Below the pieces are notes generated by a model that had not been told where the DNA came from, did no database searches, and worked only from the letters and a program-made list of their open reading frames with translations. The position numbers were made by a program, and so were the translations under genes. Of a stretch of 6,675 bases of DNA, positions 6,564-6,675 are shown piece after piece. The stretch is taken from NCBI GenBank assembly GCA_035455185.1, contig DATIFQ010000441.1, positions 1-6,675 of the forward strand, read 5' to 3'. Source of the DNA: JAEHDI01 sp035455185. Lineage in GTDB: Bacteria; Acidobacteriota; Terriglobia; Bryobacterales; Bryobacteraceae. Within the stretch, counting starts at the first letter, position 1; each line of letters begins with the position of its first letter.

Positions 6564-6675
6564 AACCGTAGACCCGTTAAACCCGTGACAGTACACTAAA
6601 TTCCCACTTTTCTTGCCTAGGGGCGGCTGCGAATTGCCTCGTTCCATCGCTCTTCAAGCAATAATGGGACAAGTG

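Noticed and set aside
6664..6675. ATG near the right edge on the plus strand as start of a divergent gene
   Set aside because: Only four codons are visible and no ribosome site precedes it, so it cannot be supported.

Overview
The window is GC-rich and looks like the chromosome of a soil- or sediment-type Acidobacteriota, most likely of the Solibacter/Bryobacter lineage. This placement is inferred from the combination of a Tat-exported lipoprotein glycosidase, a compact GH20 enzyme, a GrdB/PrdB-like selenoprotein and the style of the membrane sensor protein. No taxonomic marker is present. It holds five protein genes and no RNA genes, mobile elements or CRISPR.

Layout. (1) 986 down to the left edge, minus strand: the N-terminal 328 codons of a membrane-anchored protein, probably a sensor kinase, that runs off the window. 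(2) 987-1145: a divergent intergenic region with a candidate promoter in each direction and a pair of TGTCA repeats 11 bp apart. (3) 1146-3260 and 3280-4344, plus strand: a tight two-gene operon for exported polysaccharide breakdown, a Tat-dependent GH50-like lipoprotein followed 19 bp later by a GH20-like hexosaminidase. (4) 4349-4380: a perfect 11-bp-stem hairpin shared by two convergent transcription units. (5) 6528 down to 4372, minus strand: a second operon, an exported metallo-beta-lactamase-fold hydrolase followed 30 bp later by a GrdB/PrdB-family protein. (6) 6529-6675: 147 bp of upstream DNA in which I see only a weak promoter candidate.

The most notable feature is the last gene of the minus-strand operon. 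A naive reading splits it into two ORFs (5265-4750 and about 4731-4372). Both lie in the same frame, separated only by one TGA codon. That TGA sits exactly at the family's redox-active position, giving a U-P-V-C motif. It is followed at suitable distance by a hairpin with a G-starting apical loop (bacterial SECIS type). The best reading is a single 297-residue selenoprotein that automated calling would cut in two.

The two glycosidases plausibly act in sequence outside the cytoplasm on a galactose- and/or hexosamine-containing polymer, and the divergent sensor gene may respond to the same conditions. That functional link is inference from gene order only.
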